NCBI GenBank assembly: GCA_963775275.1 | Contig: CAVZII010000005.1 | Coordinates: 2,852,001 to 2,916,000, forward strand | Direction: 5' to 3' | Origin: JANWHQ01 sp963775275 | GTDB taxonomy: Bacteria > Pseudomonadota > Alphaproteobacteria > Caulobacterales > Caulobacteraceae | Length of the DNA stretch: 64,000 nt | Shown: positions 1-8,405 of the stretch, piece after piece | Numbering within the stretch: the first letter of the stretch is position 1 | How the letters are laid out: every line of letters starts with the position of its first letter | Notes under the pieces: generated by a model | What the model was told of the DNA's origin: nothing | The model's database searches: none | Seen by the model: the letters and a program-made list of their open reading frames with translations, nothing else | Position numbers and translations under genes: made by a program

Positions 1-64
1 CCGCTTGATCACATCGTCGCGGCGACGGGCGGTGTCAGTCTCGTTACGATCCCCATCGCGAACC

Positions 65-863
65 ATGAAGGACTTTCCTGCGAAACCACGTGATTATAGC
101 GGCAATCACGGCCCCGTTGGCCGATGCATCTACTGCAACAACCCTGCGTCGGAACCACTCACAGACGAGCACATAATTCCGTTCGGACTTGATGGCAAAA
201 TTGTTCTGCTCAAGTCGAGCTGTATGGCGTGCGCCAGGATTACATGCCAGTTTGAGCAGCATGTCATGCGCGTAATGATGCGGGACTGGCGGAACGCTCA
301 CGGCTTATCGGGGCGCCGGGGAAAAACAAAGGCGCCGGGCGCACAGGTCCCACTTCCGCTCATATGGATGGATCGACCGGGCATCATTGCGGGGCGTCCC
401 TACGAAGTCGGGAACTCGCGCCCGAATTGGCTTGGTAGATCTTCCTGATGCGAAGCCGCCACCGCCCGATGGCCAAATTCACCGCTTTCGGCCCGGAGAA
501 TTTGTTCGGCTCATCGCCAAGATCGCGCATGGCTTCGCGGTTCTGGAACTGGGTCTAGACGGTTTCGTCCCCACACTACCATCGGTAATTCTGGGTGCTG
601 AATTGCGGCCCTATCATTGGATAGGGGGGGAGACCTCTCCACTTGCGCCAAGTCCACTTGGGAAAGGACACGAGCTTTCGCTCGGTGTGACCGCCGACCG
701 GCGATATGTCGTTATCCTGGTGCGCCTATTTGCAGAGTGGCAGGCAGGTTTTCTTGAGGGCGAGCCAGTTGGCATGCCACTCTATATCGCGGTGGCCGGG
801 ACCTGGAATGAGATTACAGGAGAGCGGCTTGGATCAGGTCCGTTCTATCCAGTAGTCTCCTGA
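65..863 (+). pseudogene. HNH-endonuclease-like protein, frameshifted
   Basis: The 5' part encodes a zinc-ribbon-like CIYC pair, then a DEHIIPF segment (the His-centred core of HNH nucleases) and a second CMAC pair, the layout of small HNH-type proteins. This reading frame stops at 448. The adjacent frame stays open to 863 and carries a conserved-looking C-terminal half (PDAKPPPPDG onward). The two halves overlap between 387 and 448 and most simply form one gene of about 260 residues broken by a single-base shift there. ATG at 65 is chosen because the HNH-like region follows it; no strong ribosome site is visible. Its 3' end overlaps the convergent small gene at 814-1032. Function beyond possible nuclease is not inferable. 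Confidence 0.5.
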
Positions 864-1032
864 TGCAAAAGCGGTAGAAGTCCTTCTGCCGGTCAGACAT
901 CAATGAACACTTGGGTTTATCCGATGGGTCAAGCGGCTCCATTGTTAGATGGAGCAATTCTGAAAGTACATCACGAGCGTGATCGCGTAGAAGTCCTTTT
1001 TCGGGAGCTTCCGGTTCTTCGGCATTGGGCAT
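814..1032 (-). CDS. small hypothetical protein (72 aa)
   Basis: This is a 72-residue acidic/basic protein with no recognised domain; the C-terminal part contains a Lys/Arg-rich stretch (RQKDFYRFCIRRLLDRTD). The start at 1032 is well supported by a perfect AAGGAGG ribosome-binding site eight bases upstream. A longer frame reaching 1113 has no such site. The gene overlaps the tail of the convergent HNH-like gene by 50 bases. A 22-base inverted repeat lies just upstream (1060-1147) and may hold its promoter region. Function unknown. Confidence 0.5.
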   Translation of the reverse strand: MPNAEEPEAPEKGLLRDHARDVLSELLHLTMEPLDPSDKPKCSLMSDRQKDFYRFCIRRLLDRTDLIQAALL

Positions 1033-1059
1033 AGCGCCCCTCCTTAATAGGAGAGGCGG

Positions 1060-1147
1060 AATAGCGGTGACAGTGCACTTATTTCGATGCAGTCTGGGGG
1101 GCCGCGAGATCAATCGCTCTCAGATTAAGTGCACTGTCACCGTTATT
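1060..1147. repeat. inverted repeat, 22-bp arms
   Basis: Arms at 1060-1081 and 1126-1147 are reverse complements with one mismatch, with core GGTGACAGTGCACTTA and a 44-base spacer. The dyad separates the small minus-strand gene from the divergent Hsp20-like gene. It resembles a REP-like or miniature-element hairpin more than a terminator, since no T-run follows it. Confidence 0.7.
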
Positions 1148-1361
1148 CTCCGCACGACGCCAGTGCGCTCATGCGCGCCTCCCTGACCGCCCCCCAGGGG
1201 CCGTAACCTGCCGCCAGGCCGCAGGTTCCGGCTTTCGGGCGGCGGGCCGTGGCGCCTCCAAGGCGCTTCGGCGACAGTCTTTTGAGGACGGGCGGCGGTT
1301 GTGGACCTCGCGCAGGATGCGCATGCTCGCGGCTGATCGTGGTTCGGATGCGCGAGGCGGC

Positions 1362-2405
1362 ATGGTGAGCGGGCGCAACATCCTGGTCCTGGTCGTCGTG
1401 GCCATCGTCCTGACCTTGCTGCGCGGCTGGATGAAGTCCGTGATGAAGGGCGGGGGCCACAAGCCGGCGGGCGGCGCGGGTTCCGCCAGTGCGGCCGAGG
1501 CGCTGCAGGGCCTCGCCGCGTCCCTGCGGCCCCCGGCGGGGCAGGCCGTCGATCCCCGCGGCCTTGGCGAGCGCCCCGAGTTCCAGCGGGCGGCGGCGTG
1601 GTTCGCCGATCCCAAGGTGGAGCTGAGGATGGTGAGGAAGTACGCGCTCGGCGAAAACCAGATCCTGTCCTGCGCGGCCTTCGACGCCTTGGGGAACCGG
1701 GCCGACCGCCAGGACCTGCTGCCCCTGGTTCAGACGCGGCTGCGCGGCTTCGGGCCCGTCGTCCTGCCGTTCGTCCTGCGCTACCTGGAAGGCCTGCCGA
1801 CCCGGCCGCCCGTGGGCGCGCCGGCGGCGGTCGCAACGTCCGCATGGGCGGGCGACAACGGTCTGCTCGAAAGCTTCGAGGCCTATTTCGCGGCGCGGGA
1901 GGCTTTGGGCGACGAGCCGACCTTCGGCGACGTCAAGCCCAAGGGCGGGATCGACGCGGCGCCGGTCGAAGCCTTCCTGGGGGCGATCGAGCATCCATTC
2001 GCCGCCGCCCTGATCGCCGAGCTGCATGCGGCGCGCGACCGGACCGGGCCAGCGGGCGCGCCGGACGCCGCCTGGCCGAGCGTCGACATCGAGGAGACCG
2101 ACGCGGGCTATCGGGTGACCGCCGAGCTGGCGGGGGTGGACCAGGCGGACGTCCATGTCTCCTTCAAGGACGGCGTCCTCACCATCCGCGGCGAGAAGCG
2201 GGGCGGCGCGCCGGACGACGCGCAAACCGTGAACGAGCGGCGCTTCGGACGCTTCGTGCGCCGGCTGCCCCTGGCCGGAGCCGACGACGCCGAGGCCAAG
2301 GCGACGTTCGCCAACGGGGTCCTGACCGTCGATCTGCCGAGGTCGGCGAGCGCCGGGCCGCCCGCCAGGCGCATCCCGATCAACGGAGGCGGCGAGGCGC
2401 CCTGA
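1362..2405 (+). CDS. membrane-anchored Hsp20/alpha-crystallin family protein
   Basis: A 347-residue protein. Residues about 5-22 (GRNILVLVVVAIVLTLL) form a single N-terminal transmembrane anchor. A middle region of about 200 residues has no family I can name. The C-terminal 100 residues are an alpha-crystallin domain: SVDIEETDAGYRVTAELAGV, then DGVLTIRGEKR and ANGVLTVDLP, the two hallmark A-x-x-x-n-GVL motifs of small heat shock proteins. Typical Hsp20 proteins are about 150 residues and cytosolic, so the anchored, long N-terminal extension is unusual. It probably acts as a holdase at the membrane. ATG 1362 is preferred over the upstream TTG 1299 because it places the hydrophobic segment at the N terminus. 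Confidence 0.75.
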   Translation: MVSGRNILVLVVVAIVLTLLRGWMKSVMKGGGHKPAGGAGSASAAEALQGLAASLRPPAGQAVDPRGLGERPEFQRAAAWFADPKVELRMVRKYALGENQILSCAAFDALGNRADRQDLLPLVQTRLRGFGPVVLPFVLRYLEGLPTRPPVGAPAAVATSAWAGDNGLLESFEAYFAAREALGDEPTFGDVKPKGGIDAAPVEAFLGAIEHPFAAALIAELHAARDRTGPAGAPDAAWPSVDIEETDAGYRVTAELAGVDQADVHVSFKDGVLTIRGEKRGGAPDDAQTVNERRFGRFVRRLPLAGADDAEAKATFANGVLTVDLPRSASAGPPARRIPINGGGEAP

Positions 2406-2414
2406 CGGCCTCAG

Positions 2415-3080
2415 CTAGACGGCGCCCGTCGCCATCCCCTGACCGGCGGCCAGCCGCTCGAAGGCGGTGGGGCGCGCCACGCCGTCCCGGAGCCGCTGAC
2501 CGATCGCCTCGGCGCAGTCCTCCGGGCTCATGACCGAGGTGTCGACCTCCAGGTCGTAGATCCCCGGGACGTGGACCTCGCGCTGCCAGCGCAGGACCGG
2601 CTCGGGGACCGGGTCCTCGGGCGTCGCGACGGCGTAGACGCCTTCGCGCCCGGCTTCGCCCTGGTTGCGCCGCTGCATGATCGTCTCGACCGGGCAGCGT
2701 ACGCCGACGAACAGGACCGGCAGGCCGTCCAGGCGCCGGGCGCAGTCGGCCAGGATGTGCCGCGGCCGGGAATAGGCGTCGTGGTGGCCGACGTCGGCGG
2801 CGACATCCAGGCCGAGCCGGGCGTGCGCGGCGATCGACTCATAGAGCGCCGCATAGAGGCGCTGGACGAACGGCTCCAGGTCCGGCCGCTCGCCGCCGGG
2901 GCGAAGGCCGATGCCCGGCTGCAGGCGTTCCGGCGTCATGGCGCGCACGGCCGCGTCGACGCCGAGGCTGATCCAGACGCCGTCGAGGCGTTCCTGCATC
3001 GCCCGCGCGATGCTCGACTTGCCCGACCGCGGCGCGCCGTTGAGGATCACGATCCGGCCGGGACGATCCGCCGCGTCCAT
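2415..3080 (-). CDS. chloramphenicol phosphotransferase-like P-loop kinase
   Basis: A 221-residue P-loop protein of the chloramphenicol 3-O-phosphotransferase (CPT) family. Walker A is GAPRSGKSS near residue 15. Further CPT landmarks are WISLGVD around residue 37, VGVRC near residue 125 and the C-terminal YDLEVDT. Family members transfer phosphate from ATP to a small-molecule hydroxyl; whether this one acts on chloramphenicol cannot be told. It starts nine bases after the stop of the upstream DUF8021-like gene on the same strand, so the two are probably co-transcribed. It converges on the Hsp20-like gene with nine bases between the stops. Confidence 0.75.
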   Translation of the reverse strand: MDAADRPGRIVILNGAPRSGKSSIARAMQERLDGVWISLGVDAAVRAMTPERLQPGIGLRPGGERPDLEPFVQRLYAALYESIAAHARLGLDVAADVGHHDAYSRPRHILADCARRLDGLPVLFVGVRCPVETIMQRRNQGEAGREGVYAVATPEDPVPEPVLRWQREVHVPGIYDLEVDTSVMSPEDCAEAIGQRLRDGVARPTAFERLAAGQGMATGAV

Positions 3081-3089
3081 CGGGCGGCC

Positions 3090-4016
3090 CTACTCGTCCC
3101 AGCAGGCGCAGCTCATGCCGTAGGGGACCGCGGTCAGGTTGGCCTCGATCTGCCGCAGCCTGCCCCCCTGGACCTTGAACAGCTCGGCGATCTGGAAGGT
3201 CATCGGCATGCGCACGGGCGAGGGCCTGACCACGCCGTCGGCCCACGTGACCGTGGCCGAGCGGCCGTCGTGGTCGAAGTAGCCGAAGGCCAGGACGTTG
3301 CCGGTGCTCTCGTCGACGCACGGGAAACGGCGGTTGCGGATGGCGGTGACGAAGGCGAGGCCGCCGGTCTCGAGCTGCGCCTTGGGCCCCATCAGCATCA
3401 TGTTGGGCTGGTCCCCGCGCTCCGGGCGACCTTCGGACATCGCCATGGCGAAGTCGGGGTTGCTGGTGGTCTGGATGCCGTTCTCGCGCCTCTGGCACTG
3501 CGGATCGAACGGCACGGGATAGCGGCCCGTGTTGCGCTCCAGCCCCGAGAAGTAGGAATTGGCGATCTCGATCAGGGCGCGGCGGCCGAGCCGGTCCTCG
3601 GGCGCCAGCGGCTCCAGGAACGCCGGATGCGGGGTCCCCATCTCCTCCAGCGCCTTTGCGCCGCCGCCGAAGAGGCCGCCGCCGGCGAACGACGGGTGCG
3701 TCGCCAGGGTCTCGATCTCGGTGATGCCGCCGTCCTGAAGGCGCAGGCGGGTGGTGACGCAGATCAGCTGGCCCGCCTCCTCGACCACGCCCATGTAGCC
3801 GACCTGCTGGCCCTCCACGTCGGGGACCACGATCCGGTACCGACCGGCGCCCGAGGCCGTGCCCCACAGACCGTCGTCCAGGTCGAGCCGGACCCCGTTC
3901 TCGGTGTAGCGGACGCCGCCGGCCAGCGGCAGGCGGTTGGCGGCATGGCCGACGAGGGCGTCGAGGTACCGCTCGACCAGGCCTTCGAGATCGGCGCGGC
4001 TGAAGCCCAGTCCCAT
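3090..4016 (-). CDS. DUF8021/SnoaL-like protein, cytosolic paralog
   Basis: A 308-residue protein. The N-terminal LVERYLDALVGH and RLPLAGGVRYTENG blocks, and the C-terminal block ending in LRQIEANLTAVPYGM, match the secreted paralog at 5929-7026 in order and spacing (LMNRWLDALPTH, LPLASNIRFTEQ, IEAIEATGFLNAYM). I assign both to the SnoaL-like family known as DUF8021 from recall of the motif. The shared segments RRENGIQTT and RRENGMQTT confirm the kinship. No signal peptide is visible here. ATG 4016 has GGGAGG eight bases upstream; an earlier ATG at 4049 does not. Catalytic role unknown. A copy of the twin-hairpin element begins 39 bases upstream of the start. Confidence 0.6.
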   Translation of the reverse strand: MGLGFSRADLEGLVERYLDALVGHAANRLPLAGGVRYTENGVRLDLDDGLWGTASGAGRYRIVVPDVEGQQVGYMGVVEEAGQLICVTTRLRLQDGGITEIETLATHPSFAGGGLFGGGAKALEEMGTPHPAFLEPLAPEDRLGRRALIEIANSYFSGLERNTGRYPVPFDPQCQRRENGIQTTSNPDFAMAMSEGRPERGDQPNMMLMGPKAQLETGGLAFVTAIRNRRFPCVDESTGNVLAFGYFDHDGRSATVTWADGVVRPSPVRMPMTFQIAELFKVQGGRLRQIEANLTAVPYGMSCACWDE

Positions 4017-4054
4017 CCTCGTCCTCCCTGGTGTTGATGGCGTCAACATGACTT

Positions 4055-4221
4055 CTAGTGTGGTGGATCAGAAGTTCGCATGATGATGGCGGCTCCCGCA
4101 GTTGCGAACTTCTGATCCTTAAACCACACTAGAATCATAGACTTGCTAGTGTCCCGATCGATTCCGAAGTTCGCATCTGCCTGGCAAAAAGCGCTGGCGA
4201 ACTTCGGAATCGGGACACTAG
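4055..4221. repeat. twin-hairpin miniature element, copy 1
   Basis: Two adjacent hairpins. Hairpin A spans 4055-4132 with arms bounded by CTAGTGTGG and CCACACTAG. Hairpin B spans 4146-4221, bounded by CTAGTGTCCCGAT and GGGACACTAG. They are joined by the 13-base linker AATCATAGACTTG. Both share the core GAAGTTCGC in their arms. Near-identical copies lie at 8211-8376 (same orientation) and 12356-12521 (inverted). The CTAG termini and precise conservation including the linker suggest a mobilised non-autonomous unit. No coding capacity. Confidence 0.85.
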
Positions 4222-4518
4222 CGCCTTCCGCCGCGCGATGAAGGCGGACGCCTCGATTCCCTCGCGCAAAGCGCCGGACGGTGCGAGCGGCGGCGACTTC
4301 GCCGCGGGCCGTCTTGACCTCGATCAAGGACTTGCCGGCGTTCGGATGTCGCTTTGCCCGCGTCGGCGGTCCGCTTCGCCGGGGTGAAGTGCGCGCGCGC
4401 CGGCGGCGCCTCTTCGGTTGCCCCCGCCCGTTTCCGCTTGTTAGACCGCGTTCCAGGCGGCTGGCCGCCGCAAATCCCTTCCGCGGGAAGGGGTTGACCT
4501 AGCAGTTGGAGCACCTGA
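4222..4518. other. gene-poor spacer
   Basis: About 300 bases between the twin-hairpin element and the gallate dioxygenase-like gene. Open frames exist on both strands but lack ribosome sites and recognisable motifs. I see only GC-rich sequence and a small dyad near 4480-4495 (CCCTTCCGCGGGAAGGGG) close to the downstream start. Nothing else supported. Confidence 0.5.
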
Positions 4519-5812
4519 ATGGCCCAGATCGTCGGGATGATCTGCACCTCGCACACGCCGACCATCGGCTTCGCGGTCGACGGCAAGAAGCAGGCCGATC
4601 CGGTCTGGAAGCCGATCTTCGAGGCCTACGAGCCGATCAAGGCCTGGCTCGCCGAGAAGAAGCCGGACGTGATGTTCCTGATCTACAACGACCACGTCAC
4701 CTCCTTCTTCTTCGACCACTATTCGCCCTTCTGCCTGGGCGTCGGCGAGCAGTACTCCGTCGCCGACGAGGGCGGCGGCCCGCGCAACCTGCCGCCGATC
4801 AGGGGCCATGGGCCCCTGGCCTGGCATATCGGCCATTCGCTGGTGGCCGACGAGTTCGACATCTCCTTCTTCCAGGACAAGCCGCTGGACCACGGCTGCT
4901 TCTCGCCGATGTCCGTCCTGATGTCGCACGACGACGGCGGCTGGCAGATTCCGATCGTGCCGTTCCAGATGGGCGTGCTGCAGTTCCCGGTCCCCTCGGC
5001 CTCGCGCTGCTTCAAGCTCGGCCAGGCCGTGCGCACCGCGATCGAGAGCTATCCGGAGGACCTGAAGGTCGTGATCGTGGCCACCGGCGGGCTGTCGCAC
5101 CAGGTCCACGGCGAGCGCTGCGGCTTCAACAACCCGGCGTGGGACGAGAAGCTGCTCGACATCTACGAGAACGACCCCATCGCCCTGACCCGGATGACCC
5201 ACGCCGACCACGCGCGGCTGGGGGGCATGGAGAGCGCCGAGTTCGTGATGTGGCTGATGGGGCGCGGGACGATGTCCTATGGCGTCAAGCGCCTGCACCG
5301 CAGCTACTACCTGCCCTCGATGACCGCCATCGCCACGGCGCTCTATGAGAACGAGGCCGAGCCGATGAGCGAGGAGGTCGCCGAGGCCGCCCGCGCCAAG
5401 GCCGTCGCCCAGCTCGAGGGGATCGAACAGCTGGAAGGCACCTATCCCTTCGACCTGGAGCGCAGCGTCACCCACTACCGGCTGAACAAGTTCCTGCACG
5501 ACCTGATCTACCCGGCGCATCGGCCAGGCCTTCCGCGAGGACGAGGAGGCGACGATGGCGAAGGCGGGCCTCAGCGAGCCGGAGCGGGACATGGTCCGCC
5601 GGCGCGACTGGCGCGCGCTGATGCAGTACGGCGCGATCTTCTTCGTGCTGGAGAAGTTCGCCGCCGTGGTCGGGGTCTCCAACCTGCACGTCTATGCCGC
5701 GATGCGCGGCCAGACGCTGGACGACTTCCAGAAGACCCGCAACGCCCAGGTCATCTACTCCGTCGGCGGCGTCGAGGCGCACGACAAGGTGGAGGCGAGC
5801 GCCGCGTCCTGA
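4519..5812 (+). CDS. gallate dioxygenase-like LigB-LigA fusion, frameshifted near 5523
   Basis: An extradiol ring-cleavage dioxygenase of the class III (LigB) superfamily, about 430 residues when repaired. The N-terminal 290 residues are LigB-like: SHTPTIGF (first iron His), YNDHVTSFF (second His), GGLSHQVHG and HADHARLGGMESAEF (acidic ligand region). The C-terminal part is LigA-like (RRRDWRALMQYGAIFFVLEKFAAV, split here as RRRDWRALMQYG and IFFVLEKFAAV). This fused order and length match gallate dioxygenase DesB/GalA, so the substrate is probably gallate or a related trihydroxybenzoate. One extra G at 5522-5523 shifts the frame after FLHDLIYPAHR; removing it restores RQAFREDEEATMAKAGL. A secreted DUF8021-like gene follows 116 bases downstream. 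Confidence 0.75.
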
Positions 5813-5928
5813 GCATGCTATAGGACGAGCCGCCCATGGGCCGGACCCGGAGGGCGGGACCAGGCAAGGGCCGCCGGCCCAGGCGCGCGCCGTCCGGGAC
5901 ATCGGCGCAACGCATGGGAGAGAGGCTC

Positions 5929-7026
5929 ATGAGACACGGCATCATCACCGTCGGCGCCCTGGCGGCGCTCGCGTTCGCGGGGCTCTCGGCGGCGGACGGC
6001 GCCGCGGCCGCCGCGCCGGCCAAGCATGTTGCGGCCAGGCATGTCGCCTGCAGCCGCGCGTGCCTGGTCGACCTGATGAACCGGTGGCTCGACGCCCTGC
6101 CGACCCACAGCGCCAAGGGCCTGCCGCTGGCCAGCAACATCCGCTTCACCGAGCAGGCCGCGGCCATCCCGGTCGGCGACGGCCTCTTCGTCAGCGCCAC
6201 CGAGGCGCCCACGACCTTCAAGATCATCGCCGCCGATCCCATGAGCGGCCAGGTCGGCGCCATCGTGATGATGAAGCAGTGGGACAAGCCGGTGCTGGTC
6301 GCGGTGCGGCTCAAGGTGGTGAACGGCAGGATCGCCGAGGCCGAGCACGTCATCGCCTCGGACCTGCGCCCCGCGGTGATGGACAACCTGAAGACCCCCA
6401 GGGCGACGTTCGACGAGGACGTCCCGGCGGGCGAACGGACCTCGCGGGCCAGGCTCTGGGCGGCGGCCAACGCCTATTTCGACGCGATCGAGCAGGATTC
6501 CGGCAAGGTCGCGCCCTTCGCCAACGACTGCATCCGGCGCGAGAACGGGATGCAGACCACCATGAACAAGACGCCCGCGCCGACGCCGCTCGACAGCGCG
6601 GCGCCCGGCATGGCCGGCGCCATGGCCAAGATCGGGGCGATGGACTGCGCCGATCAGCTCGACACTCACACCCTGCAGTACATCACCATGATCCGGCCGA
6701 GGCATCTGCTGATCATTGACGAGCAGAAGGGCCTGGTGCTCGGCTTCCCGAGGTTCGTCCATCGCGGAAACGTGCGGACCGAGAAGATCGTGGGCTTGCC
6801 GGGCGTCGACACGATCCCGATGAACTTCGGGCCGATGGACCTGCAGGCCTCGGAGCTGTTCAAGATCGTCGGGGGCAAGATCGAGGCGATCGAGGCCACC
6901 GGGTTCCTGAACGCCTACATGGCGCCCACGGGCTGGGACGCCGAATATCCCGAGACCTACAGCTACGCGGTCACCCATCCGGCGACGCATCCCTACCACG
7001 CCGGGACGCGCTATCCGCCGAAGTAG
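5929..7026 (+). CDS. DUF8021/SnoaL-like protein, secreted paralog
   Basis: A 365-residue protein with a clear N-terminal signal sequence: MRHGIITVGALAALAFAGLS followed by an Ala-rich region. It shares conserved blocks with the cytosolic paralog at 3090-4016, including RRENGMQTTMN near residue 205 and the C-terminal IVGGKIEAIEATGF. ATG 5929 is preceded by GGGAGAGAGG; upstream ATGs would bury the signal peptide. It follows the gallate dioxygenase-like gene on the same strand, suggesting a role in aromatic metabolism. Reaction unknown. The two paralogs bracket the dioxygenase. Confidence 0.6.
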   Translation: MRHGIITVGALAALAFAGLSAADGAAAAAPAKHVAARHVACSRACLVDLMNRWLDALPTHSAKGLPLASNIRFTEQAAAIPVGDGLFVSATEAPTTFKIIAADPMSGQVGAIVMMKQWDKPVLVAVRLKVVNGRIAEAEHVIASDLRPAVMDNLKTPRATFDEDVPAGERTSRARLWAAANAYFDAIEQDSGKVAPFANDCIRRENGMQTTMNKTPAPTPLDSAAPGMAGAMAKIGAMDCADQLDTHTLQYITMIRPRHLLIIDEQKGLVLGFPRFVHRGNVRTEKIVGLPGVDTIPMNFGPMDLQASELFKIVGGKIEAIEATGFLNAYMAPTGWDAEYPETYSYAVTHPATHPYHAGTRYPPK

Positions 7027-7337
7027 GGCAGGGGCGCGCCAGGGCGACGGGGGCGGACCCACCGCCCCTGACGACAGTGGCGGGCGGGTGCTGACAGCTT
7101 TGCTCGGGGCGAGGGTCAGTCGGTCGCTATCGTCCGGATGGCGGCCGCAAGCTCGGGCGGAGCCTCAGGGTCCAAGGTGATCAGGTTGTCTCGCTTCTGT
7201 CCGATCGGCTTGGGCCTGGCGCCCGGGCGGTTGAGACCCGGCGAAAAAAACGCCTGGGTCCCCGCTTTCGCGGGGATGAGCGGTCGTTGGGCGGGCCTAA
7301 GCTGTTGATATCGCTCAGGCGCAATCGAGTCTGGACC
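7027..7337. other. intergenic region with possible gene remnant and palindromic repeat
   Basis: Minus-strand codons from about 7240 down to a TGA at 7116-7118 read LNRPGARPKPIGQKRDN then LITLDPEAPPELAAAIRTIATD (split for length), which looks like the C-terminus of a real protein but has no start in frame. It may be a decayed gene end. Positions 7243-7284 carry a CCCCGCTTTCGCGGGG palindrome that recurs near 14480 and twice at 52672-52763. Nothing else is supported. Confidence 0.35.
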
Positions 7338-8165
7338 CTAGTCCGCCGACCCCAGCGCCCAGCCGCCGTCGATGGGGATCTGGGCGCCGGTGACGTAGGC
7401 CGAGGCGGGCGAAGCCAGGAACAGGGCCAGGCCCTTCATGTCCTCGGGGAAGCCGACGCGGTGCATCGGCACCGACTTGGAGATCCGGTCCTGCACGCCC
7501 CTGTCGTGGGCGTGGCCGCCGCCGATGTTGGTGACGAAGAAGCCAGGCGCGATGGCGTTGACGGTGATGTTGTAGGCGGCGAGCTCCAGCGCCACGTTGC
7601 GCATCAGGTGCGCCGCGCCGGCCTTGGTCGCCATGTAGGCCGAGCCGATCCCGCTCTCGTTCACGAAGGCCGCCAGCGAGGTGGTGACGACGATCTTGCC
7701 GAAGTTGCGCGGCTTCATGTGCCGCGCCGCGGCCCTGAGGGTGGCGAAGACTCCGTTCAGGTTGATCTCGATGACCCGGTTCCAGCGCTCGTCGGAATAG
7801 TTCTCCAGCGCGCCCTCGGGGTTGCGCGATCGCTGGCCGGTCCAGCCCGAGACGAAGCCCGGGCCGGGATCGATCCCCGCATTGGCGAAGACCACGTCGA
7901 GCTTGCCGTATTCGGCCACCGTCTCGTCGAAGGCCTTGTCCAGCGCCGCGTGGTCGGTGACGTCGACGACCGCGCCGCGCACGTCGTAGCCCATGCCCCG
8001 CAGGCGCTGGACCTCGCGGTCGATCCTCTCCTGGCTGATGTCGAGCATGGTCACCTGGGCGCCGTTCTCGGCCAGGGCCTCGGTGAAGCCGAGGCCGAGC
8101 CCGCTCGCCCCGCCGGTGACGATGGCCGAGAAGCCTTCGACCTTGAACATGTCAGCGACCTTCAT
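7338..8165 (-). CDS. SDR family NAD(P)-dependent oxidoreductase
   Basis: A 275-residue classical short-chain dehydrogenase. The cofactor motif TGGASGLG is near residue 16. FANAG follows near residue 92, the catalytic Ser is in VVTTSLAAF, and the catalytic pair is in YMATKAG near residue 170. The C-terminal YVTGAQIPIDGGW is typical of the family. It interconverts a hydroxyl and a ketone; substrate unknown. ATG 8165 has a GAGGGA site nine bases upstream, and the first 10 residues of a longer frame are not needed. Twin-hairpin element copy 2 lies 45 bases upstream of the start and separates it from the methyltransferase gene. Confidence 0.85.
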   Translation of the reverse strand: MKVADMFKVEGFSAIVTGGASGLGLGFTEALAENGAQVTMLDISQERIDREVQRLRGMGYDVRGAVVDVTDHAALDKAFDETVAEYGKLDVVFANAGIDPGPGFVSGWTGQRSRNPEGALENYSDERWNRVIEINLNGVFATLRAAARHMKPRNFGKIVVTTSLAAFVNESGIGSAYMATKAGAAHLMRNVALELAAYNITVNAIAPGFFVTNIGGGHAHDRGVQDRISKSVPMHRVGFPEDMKGLALFLASPASAYVTGAQIPIDGGWALGSAD

Positions 8166-8210
8166 CGGCGTTTCCCTCGTTGCAGCGGCAACCATTTGTC
8201 TGCGACCTCT

Positions 8211-8376
8211 CTAGTGTGGTGGATCAGAAGTTCGCATGATGATGGCGGCTGCCTCGGCTGCGAACTTCTGATCCGCAAACCACACTAGAATCATAGACTT
8301 GCTAGTGTCCCGATCAATTCCGAAGTTCGCCTCTGGCTTGCAAATGCGTTGGCGAACTTCGGAATCGGGACACTAG
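8211..8376. repeat. twin-hairpin miniature element, copy 2
   Basis: Same architecture and orientation as the copy at 4055-4221: hairpin A 8211-8288, linker AATCATAGACTTG, hairpin B 8302-8376. Arms are nearly identical; the loops differ (for example CTGCCTCGG in hairpin A), as expected if stem pairing is what is conserved. It sits between two same-strand genes, directly behind the methyltransferase stop. Confidence 0.85.
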
Positions 8377-8405
8377 AACGGGGCCGGGCGGGGGTGAACC
8401 GCCTT

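Noticed and set aside
2571..4037. A 488-residue plus-strand open frame over two minus-strand genes
   Set aside because: The opposite strand encodes clear CPT-like and DUF8021-like proteins; this frame has low-complexity Ala/Arg/Asp composition.
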